DNA of 64,000 nt from Alistipes sp. (GCA_020026435.1 JAHHQK010000002.1:1-64000); one strand, 5' to 3'. Shown: positions 1 to 8,404, counted from the first letter of the stretch. Notes: generated by a model not told the origin, from the letters alone. A program made the numbers and translations.

Positions 1-6
1 AAAGGG

Positions 7-36
7 AAAAAAGCCGCCCGTGGGGTGGTTTTTTTT
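7..36. terminator. possible intrinsic terminator of an upstream gene
   Basis: An A-run, a stem of GCCGCCC against GGGTGG-T with two G-U pairs, a 3-nt loop and a run of eight T. It probably ends a gene lying left of the window. The stem is short and wobbly, so this is a moderate call. Confidence 0.45.
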
Positions 37-65
37 CTCTTTCAGGGGGGGGGGGGGCAGGCAGG

Positions 66-290
66 GCGGAGGGAGGTTTTGCGGCAAGGGGGGGGGAGGA
101 AAGGAGCAGATGAAGCACTCCGCTGCTCCGGGAGGGACGGATGGAGCGCACGGCCTTCGGGCGGAGCGAGGTTTTGCGGCAGGGGGGGGGTGAAAAAAGG
201 GCGGAGCAGATGATGCACTCCACTCCTCCGGAAGGGGCGAATGGCTCTTCGGGCGGGGCGGGTGGAGCACTCCGCTGCTCCGCGCAAGGG
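66..290. repeat. degenerate G-rich tandem repeat, about 95-100 bp unit
   Basis: Two imperfect copies of a unit that begins GCGGAGNGAGGTTTTGCGGC (66-85 and 161-180), continues through a G-run and then GGAGCAGATGAAGCACTCC or GGAGCAGATGATGCACTCC (103 and 203). A third partial copy of the later part lies at 261-290. No gene is evident between 37 and 421, and the long G-runs are unlike coding sequence here. Confidence 0.7.
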
Positions 291-408
291 AGCGATTCTG
301 CGTCCTGCGCGAAACTACAGGCACCGCCGAGAGTCGATAATCGGAGCCCGAGGGAATCGAATCCCCAATTTAGACCCCGGCATCGCACTTTTTGCCGAAA
401 AAATCCGT

Positions 409-416
409 TATCTTTG
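409..416 (+). promoter_or_regulatory. TATCTTTG -7 element, very close to the start codon
   Basis: Perfect match to the Bacteroidota -7 consensus TAnnTTTG. Only five bases separate it from the ATG at 422, so the transcript would be nearly leaderless. No TTTG stands at the usual distance; the nearest (391-394) is only 14 bp upstream of the element. Confidence 0.45.
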
Positions 417-421
417 ACACA

Positions 422-2263
422 ATGTTCTCCCGGCTCCGCATATTTCACCTGACCCTGATCCTGATCGGGGTGGCAGCGGCCTTTTCGGTCCGCGCCGCAG
501 GTCCCGGCACGCATGATCCCGGCCGGTTCATGCCCGACAGCGCCCGCGTGGCGAATCCCGATGCAACGGCGCGCACCCAGCGTCTCTACGACAGCATCCA
601 GTCGAAAACCAGCCGGCGCACCGTGCCGCGCATGCTCTACCGGATGCTCTTCGTAAAACCCGTGCTCGACACCACGATGAACGGACGCGTGACCGACGAG
701 AGCCGTCTCCTGGAGCCCTATGCCGGAAAAACCATCGGCGACATCGCCATCAAACGCCGGCAGATTTTCGACCCCTCGCGCAACCGCCTCGAGCGCATGG
801 CCAACAAAACCCACATGCTCACGCGCGACCGCGTCATCCGGCGCGACCTGCTGTTCCGCTCGGGCGACAAGCTCGACCCGCAGCTTGTCGTGCGCACCAA
901 ACAGCTGATTCTCTCGCGCGGCTACATCTCGGACATCGACGTCGCGATACTCCCCGACTCGGTGGACTCGACACGCGTGAACCTCCTGATCACCACGCAC
1001 GACAGCTGGACCATCTCCGTCGACGGAGGATGGCATTCCGGGGGACGGACGATGGTGGGACTTTCCGACGCCAACATCCTGGGGTCGGGCAACAAGCTCA
1101 AATTCATGACCAACTTCAGCCGCAAGGACTTCTCCTACGGCGGCAACATGGTCGAATACGAGATCCCCAACCTGCTCGGGACCTTCTACACCGCGGAGAT
1201 CGGCGGCGGCCGCGACTTCTACAACTCGACGCTCAACCTCGGCATGCGCAAGGAATTTCTCCAACCGACCGACTACGAGATAGGCCTCACGTACAGCGAC
1301 GTCAAAGCCAAGCACTACATGATCGAACAGGACACGTCGCTGCTGGTCAAGGAGCGCAACCTCGACGTCTGGGGCGGCTACTCGCACTACCTGCACGGGA
1401 TCAAGTCGAGCGTCTATCTCTCGGGGCGCTACAACTACCGGCGTGTGAGCCGCAGGCCCCTCGTGGCCCCGGACCACAACCCCGCACTGCACGATCAGGA
1501 CGCCCTGCTGGTCGGCGGAGGTCTCTACCGCGAAAAATTCTACGCGGCCAACATGATCTATGGATTCGGTACGCGCGAGTACCTGGCGACGGGCTACAAG
1601 GCCGAAGTGACGACCGGCTATTCGTGGGGCGAATTCAACGACGCCCTCTACCTCGGCACAAGCTACGAAACGGGCGGATTCCGCGCAATGGGCTACATCA
1701 TGGGCGGATTCACGCTCGGCAGCTACATAGACCTCGAAAACGGCATGTGGCAGCGCAGCGCCGTCGATGTCGACCTGCGCTGGTTCTCCAACCTTTTTCT
1801 GTTCAGACGCAGCCGCATCCGCCAGTTCCTCGCCTTCAACTACACCCAGGGCTGGAACCGTACGACGGGCAACAACGAGAGCATCCGCTTCACGCGCACC
1901 GACGGGCTGCAGGCCCTCAAGGAGTACATCACCGGTACCAACCGCATGATTCTCAACACCGAGACGGTGGTATTCACCCCCTATCAGCCGCTGGGATTCC
2001 GCATCGCCGTCTTCGGGTTCGCCGACTTCGGGCTGATCGGCTATTCGCCCAATATCTTCAAAAACGACTTCTTCACCTCGTTCGGACTGGGCGTGCGGCT
2101 GCGAAACGAACGGCTGGTGTTCAACACGATCCAAATCCAGCTGGGCGTGGCCTTCGGCAAGCGCGGACTGGTCGAGAGCGAATACTTCCGCCTTTCGAAC
2201 CCGACACGCATGGAGCAGTACCGCTATCGGCCGACACGGCCCGAGATTGTCGAATTCAAATAG
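422..2263 (+). CDS. POTRA/beta-barrel outer-membrane protein (BamA/TamA-like)
   Basis: A 613-residue protein with an N-terminal signal sequence (about residues 1-26). A POTRA-like segment follows at roughly 100-200, including the pattern of two helices and a 'SRGYISDIDV' strand. The remainder alternates aromatic and polar residues with many G-Y/F turns, as in a 16-strand barrel of the Omp85/surface-antigen class. It probably folds in the outer membrane; whether it inserts or secretes proteins is not shown. I chose ATG 422 because the signal peptide begins there; an in-frame TTG at 392 would add ten residues that overlap the promoter. It stands alone, with convergent neighbours downstream. Confidence 0.72.
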   Translation: MFSRLRIFHLTLILIGVAAAFSVRAAGPGTHDPGRFMPDSARVANPDATARTQRLYDSIQSKTSRRTVPRMLYRMLFVKPVLDTTMNGRVTDESRLLEPYAGKTIGDIAIKRRQIFDPSRNRLERMANKTHMLTRDRVIRRDLLFRSGDKLDPQLVVRTKQLILSRGYISDIDVAILPDSVDSTRVNLLITTHDSWTISVDGGWHSGGRTMVGLSDANILGSGNKLKFMTNFSRKDFSYGGNMVEYEIPNLLGTFYTAEIGGGRDFYNSTLNLGMRKEFLQPTDYEIGLTYSDVKAKHYMIEQDTSLLVKERNLDVWGGYSHYLHGIKSSVYLSGRYNYRRVSRRPLVAPDHNPALHDQDALLVGGGLYREKFYAANMIYGFGTREYLATGYKAEVTTGYSWGEFNDALYLGTSYETGGFRAMGYIMGGFTLGSYIDLENGMWQRSAVDVDLRWFSNLFLFRRSRIRQFLAFNYTQGWNRTTGNNESIRFTRTDGLQALKEYITGTNRMILNTETVVFTPYQPLGFRIAVFGFADFGLIGYSPNIFKNDFFTSFGLGVRLRNERLVFNTIQIQLGVAFGKRGLVESEYFRLSNPTRMEQYRYRPTRPEIVEFK

Positions 2264-2349
2264 GGATGCCTGCAAAAAAGCGGAGGATTGCAACGAATCC
2301 CCCGCTTCCGCATACTTTTCAACGGCTTCCGGCCGTTACCTTCCGGCCG

Positions 2350-3729
2350 TTACCGGTGGGTGTGAATCTCGACCACGCCGTTACGCCCCTTCTCGCCGTA
2401 ACGCTTCACGGCCTCCTCACCCTTATAGACCTCCATCTGTCTGATGCGCTCGGCCGGAAGGCTTTCAACCTCCTCCTTCGAGGCCTCCCGACCGTCGATA
2501 CAGAGCAGTACGCCGTCGGAAAATCCGCCCTTCTGCGCAACCTGCCCCCGGGAACCCGATTCGAGCCCCGCCCGGGTGATCTTCACGGCTTTGCCTTTCA
2601 GATCGGCAACCGGCACCACCTCGCCCGGTTCTCCGGTCTTTTTGAGCGTTACCAGAATCACTCCGTCCTTGCCCTTGTCGCCGTAAGCGGCCACGGCCGT
2701 CGAATCCTTGAGCACGGTGATCGACTTGATGTCGCTGGCGTCGAGGCTGTCGAGTGTCATCACCTCCCGACCATCGACCAGAATCAAGACTCTTTCCTTC
2801 AAATCCGGCGTAGATTTCGGACTTCGGATTCGGAGAGTCGTGTTTTCTTTTGTACCTTTGTCCTCCGGAAAGACATAGGCGGTTTGGGCGAAAGCCCCCA
2901 GGGCGACGGCCGTGAGCGGCAGGAGCAGAAGCACCCTGGCTCCGGCCCACCGCGACGATTTTTTACGTAACATCATGGTAATACGGTTTTTAAGTTTACT
3001 GTGACTGAAGCTGTTGGCAATTGAGCACCACCTCCCGCCAACAGCTTTTTTTAGCAACAACATCTGGTAGCTCCGGGCGTCGACACCGCTGTCGAGCACC
3101 GCCTCGTCGGCCTCGTATTCGTGGATGGCCCGCAGTTCGCGGCGCAGCAGCCACATCGCGGGGTTGAACCATTGCAGGCAGCCCGCAACGTCGGTCACGA
3201 CCAGATCGAGCGAATGACGCAGCCGCAGGTGCGCCCGTTCGTGGAGCAGAATCACCTCGCCGTTTTCCGCCAGATCCCTCCCGGACATTACGATATAGCG
3301 TCCCCAGCTGAAAGGCGTCACGGGCTGTTCCGTGTGCACCAGCACAGCCCCGTCGGCCAGCCGCTCGCGGCGTCCGCCACGGATCAGGCGCAGGCCCCCG
3401 ATGATCGAGCAAAGCGTCCACAGCAGTGTGGCGACCGCCCCGATCAGAAAGACCGTCCCGGCGATCATTCTCCACGGAGCCGATCCGGAAAGCGGATCGT
3501 CCACAGCCGCCGCAGCGGCCTCCCCGCCCGGAATTTCCGGCAGAACGGGAATTTCACGGTAGACCGTGATCACGCACAGCGGCAGCACGAACGAGAGGCA
3601 CATCGCCCCCAGGACCACGATCCGGTTGAGGCGGTGGAAGGTCTCGCGGCTCAAGAGCAATTTGAAAAAGAGGTAGAAGACGGCCAGGCAGACGCCGACT
3701 TTCAGGCTGTAAATCATCAGGTCGTACAT
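2350..3729 (-). CDS. BlaR1-like M56 membrane metallopeptidase with C-terminal plug-like domains
   Basis: A 459-residue protein. Four likely membrane segments lie in the first 110 residues and around 270-290, with a cytoplasmic zinc-protease domain between them. The zinc motif is H163-E164-R-A-H167, and a downstream EYEAD supplies the third ligand, as in M56/BlaR1 sensors. The C-terminus differs from classical BlaR1: two tandem segments (about 325-385 and 405-459) read like the plug of TonB-dependent receptors (V-DG, 'ITVLKDSTAVAAYGDKG', 'GVILVT'). It follows the BlaI-type repressor by 4 bp and is surely co-transcribed. By analogy it senses an envelope signal and cleaves that repressor; the ligand is unknown. 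Confidence 0.82.
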   Translation of the reverse strand: MYDLMIYSLKVGVCLAVFYLFFKLLLSRETFHRLNRIVVLGAMCLSFVLPLCVITVYREIPVLPEIPGGEAAAAAVDDPLSGSAPWRMIAGTVFLIGAVATLLWTLCSIIGGLRLIRGGRRERLADGAVLVHTEQPVTPFSWGRYIVMSGRDLAENGEVILLHERAHLRLRHSLDLVVTDVAGCLQWFNPAMWLLRRELRAIHEYEADEAVLDSGVDARSYQMLLLKKAVGGRWCSIANSFSHSKLKNRITMMLRKKSSRWAGARVLLLLPLTAVALGAFAQTAYVFPEDKGTKENTTLRIRSPKSTPDLKERVLILVDGREVMTLDSLDASDIKSITVLKDSTAVAAYGDKGKDGVILVTLKKTGEPGEVVPVADLKGKAVKITRAGLESGSRGQVAQKGGFSDGVLLCIDGREASKEEVESLPAERIRQMEVYKGEEAVKRYGEKGRNGVVEIHTHR

Positions 3730-3733
3730 GGCA

Positions 3734-4108
3734 CTATCGGTTTTGTTTTTCGATGCGGTCGATCAGGCTGCGCAGTTCGCCGAGCGAGATCTTCTCCTCC
3801 TCGACCAGCGCCGAGACCGCCCCGAGGTAGGAGTTTTCAAAATAGCGGCGGATCACACTGCCGAGCGTCGAGCGCGAAAACTCCTCCTCGCTCACCACCG
3901 GATAGTATTGGTAGGTGCTGCCGAAGGAGTTGTGGGAGACATAGCCCTTGGCCTCGAGCGCACGGACCATCGTCGAAAGGGTGTTGAAATGGGGTTTGGG
4001 ATCGGGCGAAAGGGCCACCAGTTCGCGCACGAACAGCGGACCGTGTTCCCAGAAGCAACGCATCAACTCCTCTTCCCGGCGTGTCAGTTTTTCAGGATTC
4101 TCTTTCAT
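3734..4108 (-). CDS. BlaI/MecI-family transcriptional repressor
   Basis: A 124-residue winged-helix protein matching the BlaI/MecI/CopY family in length and pattern: 'LTRREEELMRCFW' at the start, a recognition helix around 'HFNTLSTMVRALEAKGYV', and a C-terminal dimerisation half. I placed the start at the ATG at 4108 because the homologous region begins there; the frame stays open upstream but that part does not look conserved. It would dimerise on palindromes before its own operon and be inactivated when the neighbouring M56 protease is triggered. It lies 4 bp before that protease gene and faces the helix-hairpin-helix gene at 4380. Confidence 0.88.
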   Translation of the reverse strand: MKENPEKLTRREEELMRCFWEHGPLFVRELVALSPDPKPHFNTLSTMVRALEAKGYVSHNSFGSTYQYYPVVSEEEFSRSTLGSVIRRYFENSYLGAVSALVEEEKISLGELRSLIDRIEKQNR

Positions 4109-4240
4109 ATTGGGTTCCAACAAACTTGATCGGGTATCGTTTTCAATCCGACCGGCCAACCGGAGTGGGCCGGCATCGTCGGCGGCGCCAAACGCCCCGG
4201 CCGGAGCCGGTGCAAGGGTCAACGCCCATCCTTCCGACAA

Positions 4241-4248
4241 CAAAGGTA
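4241..4248 (-). promoter_or_regulatory. -7 element TACCTTTG of the BlaI/M56 operon
   Basis: On the minus strand this reads TACCTTTG, a full TAnnTTTG match. Transcription would start near 4234 and leave a leader of about 125 nt before the repressor gene. I see no clear -33 TTTG. Confidence 0.5.
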
Positions 4249-4307
4249 ACTAAAAAAAAATTCACATACAACTATTTTATATAGTTTTTCAACTAAAAAA
4301 TTCAGTT
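4248..4307. promoter_or_regulatory. candidate BlaI-type operator cluster (phased AACTA boxes)
   Basis: Three AACTA boxes start at 4248, 4270 and 4291, spaced 22 and 21 bp apart, close to two helical turns. The middle one forms a perfect dyad, AACTAT-TTTAT-ATAGTT (4270-4286). The third is an imperfect dyad, AACT...AGTT (4291-4307). The cluster sits between the divergent promoters at 4241 and 4341, where a BlaI dimer would be expected to bind. Confidence 0.45.
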
Positions 4308-4340
4308 ACTCATTTTTTCCGAAATTCGAAGATTAATCCG

Positions 4341-4348
4341 TATCTTTG
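4341..4348 (+). promoter_or_regulatory. -7 element TATCTTTG for the helix-hairpin-helix gene
   Basis: Full TAnnTTTG match 31 bp before the ATG at 4380. A T-rich stretch stands at the -33 position, without a perfect TTTG. Confidence 0.55.
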
Positions 4349-4379
4349 AAAGAAAGCACAGGATCATACAAACAAAACA

Positions 4380-5441
4380 ATGGCTAAACTATTTTCCGAC
4401 CGTGAAATACGCGCGACGGCGGTATTTCTGCCGTTGGCCGGGCTGCTGATCATCGCCCTGATGCTCGTACGCCCGGCAGCCGACCCCGAAGCGGCCCGCC
4501 GCGCCGAGGCCGAGATGGAGGAGACGGTGCCCGCGGACAGCATCGCGATGGCGCATTTCGATCCCAACACAGCCTCGCTCGACGAGCTGCGGCGGCTCGG
4601 GCTCACGAAGTACGAGGCGGTGAGTCTGCTGAAATACCGCGCCGCGGGGAAAGTGTTCCGCATACCCGAGGACCTGACACTCTGCTACGGCATCAGCGAC
4701 TCGCTCTACCGACGGCTCGAACCCTGGGTGCGCATCGGCCGCAAATACGCCATCGCCCCCCGGAAGTACCGCACGGAGCGCATCCTCCCCGAGCCGATCG
4801 CTCCCGAAGCGTTCCGCATCGACACGGTGAGCGCCCGCTATCTGCGCGCCATCGGAGCCTTGTCGAAGCGTCAGGCCGAGGTGTTCATCCGCTGGCGGGA
4901 TTTGAGCGGCATCTACGACATGGAGGACCTGCGCGAATGCTACGTTGTGAGCGACTCGGTGGCTGCGGCGCTGGAGCCCTACGTCATCTTCCCCGAACAG
5001 CAGGCGCGGCCGATCGAACAGCCCGTGGAACTGAACTCGGCCGATTCGGTGACGCTGCGCTCGGTGGTGGGCATCGGCCCCAAGACCGTCGTGGCGATCA
5101 TGCACTACCGCGAACGGCTCGGCGGATTCGTCCGCGTGGAGCAACTCGCAGAGGTTCCGGGAGTGAGGGAACGCAACTACGAAAAAATTTTGAAACAAAT
5201 TTACTGCGATAGTTGCAAAATTCGGAAAATTGATATTAACTTTGCAAGTCCGAAAGTGCTGGGGAAACACCCCTACATAGCACCGCAGACACTACGAAAA
5301 TTACTGAAAACAAGACAGTTGAAAGGAGGTTGGAGCACCGCTGAGGAATTGGTAAAACAGAACATATTGACCCGCGAGGAGGCAGCACGACTGGCTCCTT
5401 ATCTGAAATTCGGGCCAAACAGCGGACCTGCCGACGAATAA
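4380..5441 (+). CDS. membrane-anchored helix-hairpin-helix (ComEA-like) protein
   Basis: A 353-residue protein with one N-terminal membrane segment (about 12-30) and three or more helix-hairpin-helix units. These are near 58-95 ('FDPNTASLDELRRLG'), near 135-180, and the best one near 218-265 ('ELNSADSVTLRSVVGIGPKTV'), with a possible fourth after 275 ('INFASPKVLGKHPYI'). Such modules bind DNA non-specifically. Bacteroidota commonly carry multi-HhH anchored relatives of ComEA, so a periplasmic DNA-binding or uptake role is plausible but not proven; no other competence gene is nearby. Codon use turns A/T-richer near the 3' end. Confidence 0.7.
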   Translation: MAKLFSDREIRATAVFLPLAGLLIIALMLVRPAADPEAARRAEAEMEETVPADSIAMAHFDPNTASLDELRRLGLTKYEAVSLLKYRAAGKVFRIPEDLTLCYGISDSLYRRLEPWVRIGRKYAIAPRKYRTERILPEPIAPEAFRIDTVSARYLRAIGALSKRQAEVFIRWRDLSGIYDMEDLRECYVVSDSVAAALEPYVIFPEQQARPIEQPVELNSADSVTLRSVVGIGPKTVVAIMHYRERLGGFVRVEQLAEVPGVRERNYEKILKQIYCDSCKIRKIDINFASPKVLGKHPYIAPQTLRKLLKTRQLKGGWSTAEELVKQNILTREEAARLAPYLKFGPNSGPADE

Positions 5442-5454
5442 AACGACTTTTTTC

Positions 5455-5483
5455 GGGGATCGTGCATCCGGGATGCGCACCCC
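5455..5483 (+). promoter_or_regulatory. stem-loop in the rpsU leader
   Basis: GGGG (5455-5458) can pair with CCCC (5480-5483) around an inner GCATC/GATGC stem with a CGG loop. It lies about 55 bp before the rpsU start. It could be a regulatory leader or a weak terminator of the preceding gene. Confidence 0.3.
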
Positions 5484-5536
5484 GCAGTTTTCAGAACCAA
5501 CAAACAGATTCAAAACATCAAAAAACAAAGAATATT

Positions 5537-5728
5537 ATGATTATCATGCCGGTAAAAGAGGGCGAAAACATCGAGCGCGCCCTGAAAAAGTTCAAACGTA
5601 AATACGAGCGCACGGGCGTACTGAAGGAGCTTCGCCGCCGCCAGTACTTCACCAAGCCTTCGATCGCAAAGCGCGAGGCTATGCAGCACGCCATTTACGT
5701 GGAACACATGTACCGCGACGACGAATAA
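5537..5728 (+). CDS. 30S ribosomal protein bS21
   Basis: A 63-residue basic protein that matches bS21 along its length: 'PVKEGENIERALKKFKRK', then 'ELRRRQYFTKPS'. It binds the small ribosomal subunit near the anti-Shine-Dalgarno end of 16S rRNA. I chose the ATG at 5537 (MIIMPVKE), as in Bacteroidota homologues, rather than the in-frame ATG at 5462, which would add an unconserved tail. There is no Shine-Dalgarno sequence before it, only an A-rich leader. A strong terminator follows directly. Confidence 0.95.
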   Translation: MIIMPVKEGENIERALKKFKRKYERTGVLKELRRRQYFTKPSIAKREAMQHAIYVEHMYRDDE

Positions 5729-5751
5729 GCCCGCTACACAGAGTGGCTACG

Positions 5752-5789
5752 AAAAACGGACGATTCCCGAGGGGAGTCGTCCGTTTTTT
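5752..5789. terminator. intrinsic terminator after rpsU
   Basis: A-run, then a stem of ACGGACGA-T-TCCC against GGGA-G-TCGTCCGT with a GAG loop, then T6. With A- and T-runs on both sides it may also work in reverse for the convergent glnN transcript. Confidence 0.88.
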
Positions 5790-5835
5790 CGTTACGTCCA
5801 AAGGAAAAGGAGAGGAGAGGAAGAAGCAGGGGGAG

Positions 5836-5870
5836 GGGGGCGGTCGCATCGAAAAATCGGACCGGCCCCC
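5836..5870. other. GC-rich hairpin in the rpsU-glnN gap
   Basis: GGGGGCGGTC pairs with GACCG-G-CCCCC, with an inner CGA/TCG pair. It lies in a purine-rich gap (5790-6043) with no convincing gene. It could end glnN transcription but lacks a T-run in that direction. Confidence 0.35.
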
Positions 5871-6043
5871 TCGCCCGCGCATCATCCGCCGGCATTGCAC
5901 GATCTGTCAGGTTTCGCCCTCGCCAGAAGCTCCTCCGCGGCCCGGATTGCAGAGCGCAAAGAACGGGACAGACGAACAGCGCCGAAGCCCATTCCATCCG
6001 CCCCGTTCGAGGGACATGCAAAGCACCGCATCCGAGCAGGTAA

Positions 6044-8224
6044 CTACCTGAGGAAAAGCAGCTCGCGATATTTCGGCAGCGGCCAGATCTGATCGTCGAC
6101 GATCTCTTCCAGCTTGTCGATATGGCGGCGGATTTCGTCGAAGCAGACTGCCACCGTATCGTGGTAGGCAATGGCCTTTTCGCGCGGATCCTCGATCCGG
6201 TTGGCAACCTTGCGGGCGTCGATCATCTCGCCGGTGAGTTTCTGGATCGAGGCCGTATGGTCCTGAATCCTCTTGATGAGCTGAATGTCCGACGCGGCAT
6301 TCAGCCCCCCGATCTGATGCATCTTATAGACCTTGTCGAGCAGCTGTGCCTCGTATTTCGAAGCGATCGGCACGATGTGGTTCATCGCCAGGTCACCCAG
6401 CACGCGGCCCTCGATCTGTATTTTCTTGGTGTAGGTCTCCCACTTCACCTCGGTACGGGCTTCGAGTTCGACCTTGGTGAAGACCCCCATGTCGCCGAAC
6501 ATCTTCAGGCTCTCCCCGTCCAGATAGCGGTCGAAGATCAGCGGCGTCGACGTCTCGCAGTCCAGACCGCGGCTCTGCGCTTCGGCCTTCCACGCATCCG
6601 AATAGCCGTTGCCGTCGAACCGGATGGGCTTGCAGGCCTTGATCATCTGCTTAAGCACCTCGTAAATGGCCTTCTCCTTCTTGGCCCCGGCCTCGATCTT
6701 GGCATCCACGGCCTTCTTGAACTCGGTCAGCTCGTATGCCATCGCCGCGTTGAGCACGATCATCGCCTCGGCACAGTTGTCCGACGAACCCACGGCACGG
6801 AACTCGAAGCGGTTGCCCGTGAAGGCAAACGGCGAAGTGCGGTTGCGGTCGGTGTTGTCCAGCAGCAGTGTCGGGATGTGCGAAATACCGCTCATCTTGA
6901 AGACGTTCTTGGCGTCGAAACGGATCGCATCGTCGCTCTTCGAGGCTGCCAGCTTGTCCAGCACGGCCGACACCTGCGTCCCGAGGAAGGTCGAAATGAT
7001 GGCCGGAGGAGCCTCGTTGGCTCCCAGACGGTGGGCGTTCGTGGCGCTCATGATCGACGCCTTCAGCAGGCCGTTGTGCCGGTATACCGCCGAAATGACG
7101 TTCACCAGGAAGGTGATGAACTGGAGGTTCTCCGAAGCGGTCTTGCCCGGGCCGAGCAGATTCACTCCCGTATCGGTTCCCAACGACCAGTTGTTGTGTT
7201 TGCCCGACCCGTTGATCCCCTTGAAGGGTTTTTCGTGCAGCAGCACGCGGAACTGGTGGCGGCGGGCGATCTTGTCCATAATGGTCATCAGCAGCTGGTT
7301 ATGGTCGTTGGCCAGGTTGGCCTCCTCGTAGACCGGAGCCAGCTCGAACTGATTGGGGGCCACCTCGTTGTGGCGCGTCTTGACCGGGATTCCCAGTTTC
7401 AGACACTCGTATTCGAGGTCCTTCATGAAGGCCATCACGCGCGTAGGAATCGCCCCGAAATAGTGGTCCTCCAACTGCTGGTTTTTGGCCGACTCGTGCC
7501 CCATGAGCGTACGCCCCGTGAGCATCAGGTCGGGACGAACGGCCCAAAGGCTCTCGTCCACAAGGAAATACTCCTGTTCCCAGCCCAGGTAGGCAAAAAC
7601 CTTCTCAACATTCTTGTCGAAATAGCGGCACACCTCCGTGGCAGCCTTGTCGATGGCCGTCAGCGAGCGCAGCAGGGGCACTTTGTAGTCGAGTGCCTCG
7701 CCCGTGTAGGCGATGAAGACGGTCGGGATGCAGAGCGTCGTGTCGACGATAAAGGCGGGCGAGGAGGGGTCCCAGGCCGAGTAGCCGCGGGCCTCGAACG
7801 TATTGCGGATGCCGCCGTTGGGAAACGACGAGGCGTCGGGCTCCTGCTGCACGAGCAGCTTGCCGGAGAACTCCTCCAGCACTCCGCCCAGACCGTCCGG
7901 CTCGGCAAAGGCATCGTGTTTCTCGGCCGTACCGCCCGTCAGGGGTTGAAACCAGTGGGTATAGTGGTCCGCACCGTGCTCCAGCGCCCACTGGCGCATC
8001 CCCGCAGCGATGCTGTCCGCAACTTCGCGCGTGAGCGGCGTGCGTTTTTCCATCGTGTCGAGCAGGACCGCATAGGTGCGCTTGTCGAGATACTTCCGCA
8101 TGGCCGCACGCCCGAATACCTTCTTGCCGAAGTAGTCCGACGGGCGCCCTTCGGGGATTTTCACCTCGACGGCCGTGTGATTTATGGCCGCATCGACCAT
8201 CTTGAATCTGAGTAATGATGACAT
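6044..8224 (-). CDS. glutamine synthetase type III
   Basis: A 726-residue enzyme, typical length for GSIII (about 700-730) and far longer than GSI. It joins ammonium to glutamate using ATP in the cytoplasm. Recognisable parts are the N-terminal 'GRPSDYFGKKVFGR' region, the catalytic segment near 'NEVAPNQFELAPVYEEAN', the 'FKGINGSGKHNNWSLGT' ATP/glutamate motif, and the family-specific C-terminal helical extension. It is the main ammonium-assimilating enzyme in many Bacteroidota. It is transcribed alone, divergently from mutAB, with a long leader that suggests regulation before translation. Confidence 0.96.
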   Translation of the reverse strand: MSSLLRFKMVDAAINHTAVEVKIPEGRPSDYFGKKVFGRAAMRKYLDKRTYAVLLDTMEKRTPLTREVADSIAAGMRQWALEHGADHYTHWFQPLTGGTAEKHDAFAEPDGLGGVLEEFSGKLLVQQEPDASSFPNGGIRNTFEARGYSAWDPSSPAFIVDTTLCIPTVFIAYTGEALDYKVPLLRSLTAIDKAATEVCRYFDKNVEKVFAYLGWEQEYFLVDESLWAVRPDLMLTGRTLMGHESAKNQQLEDHYFGAIPTRVMAFMKDLEYECLKLGIPVKTRHNEVAPNQFELAPVYEEANLANDHNQLLMTIMDKIARRHQFRVLLHEKPFKGINGSGKHNNWSLGTDTGVNLLGPGKTASENLQFITFLVNVISAVYRHNGLLKASIMSATNAHRLGANEAPPAIISTFLGTQVSAVLDKLAASKSDDAIRFDAKNVFKMSGISHIPTLLLDNTDRNRTSPFAFTGNRFEFRAVGSSDNCAEAMIVLNAAMAYELTEFKKAVDAKIEAGAKKEKAIYEVLKQMIKACKPIRFDGNGYSDAWKAEAQSRGLDCETSTPLIFDRYLDGESLKMFGDMGVFTKVELEARTEVKWETYTKKIQIEGRVLGDLAMNHIVPIASKYEAQLLDKVYKMHQIGGLNAASDIQLIKRIQDHTASIQKLTGEMIDARKVANRIEDPREKAIAYHDTVAVCFDEIRRHIDKLEEIVDDQIWPLPKYRELLFLR

Positions 8225-8324
8225 ATGATACCTGACTGATTAAGGATTTGGCATTCGTAGAAAAAACCGCGCGGGGAAGGACCCGATAATTGCAAACTAA
8301 AACCTAACCTGGAATTCAACCGGA

Positions 8325-8347
8325 CAACTGCCTTCCGGCAGGAGTTG
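8325..8347 (-). promoter_or_regulatory. hairpin in the glnN leader
   Basis: CTGCC/GGCAG with a 4-nt loop, extended by CAA/TTG past a 3-nt bulge. It sits inside the predicted 170-nt leader of glnN. No known riboswitch class is recognised. Confidence 0.3.
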
Positions 8348-8404
8348 CCGACCTGACTAATCCGGGGCCGCTCCCCCGCTGCGGTACATCGTTCGTTCCG
8401 GCAG

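Noticed and set aside
341..385. tRNA 3'-end-like sequence on the minus strand (acceptor and T-arm look)
   Set aside because: The T-stem has an A-C mismatch at its base, no D-arm or anticodon arm can be drawn, and the only matching 5' acceptor falls inside the following gene. At best a decayed fragment.
1030..2970. Long alternative plus-strand frame across the OMP gene and into the M56 gene
   Set aside because: Arg/Pro/Gln-rich shadow of two convergent genes; no domain pattern.
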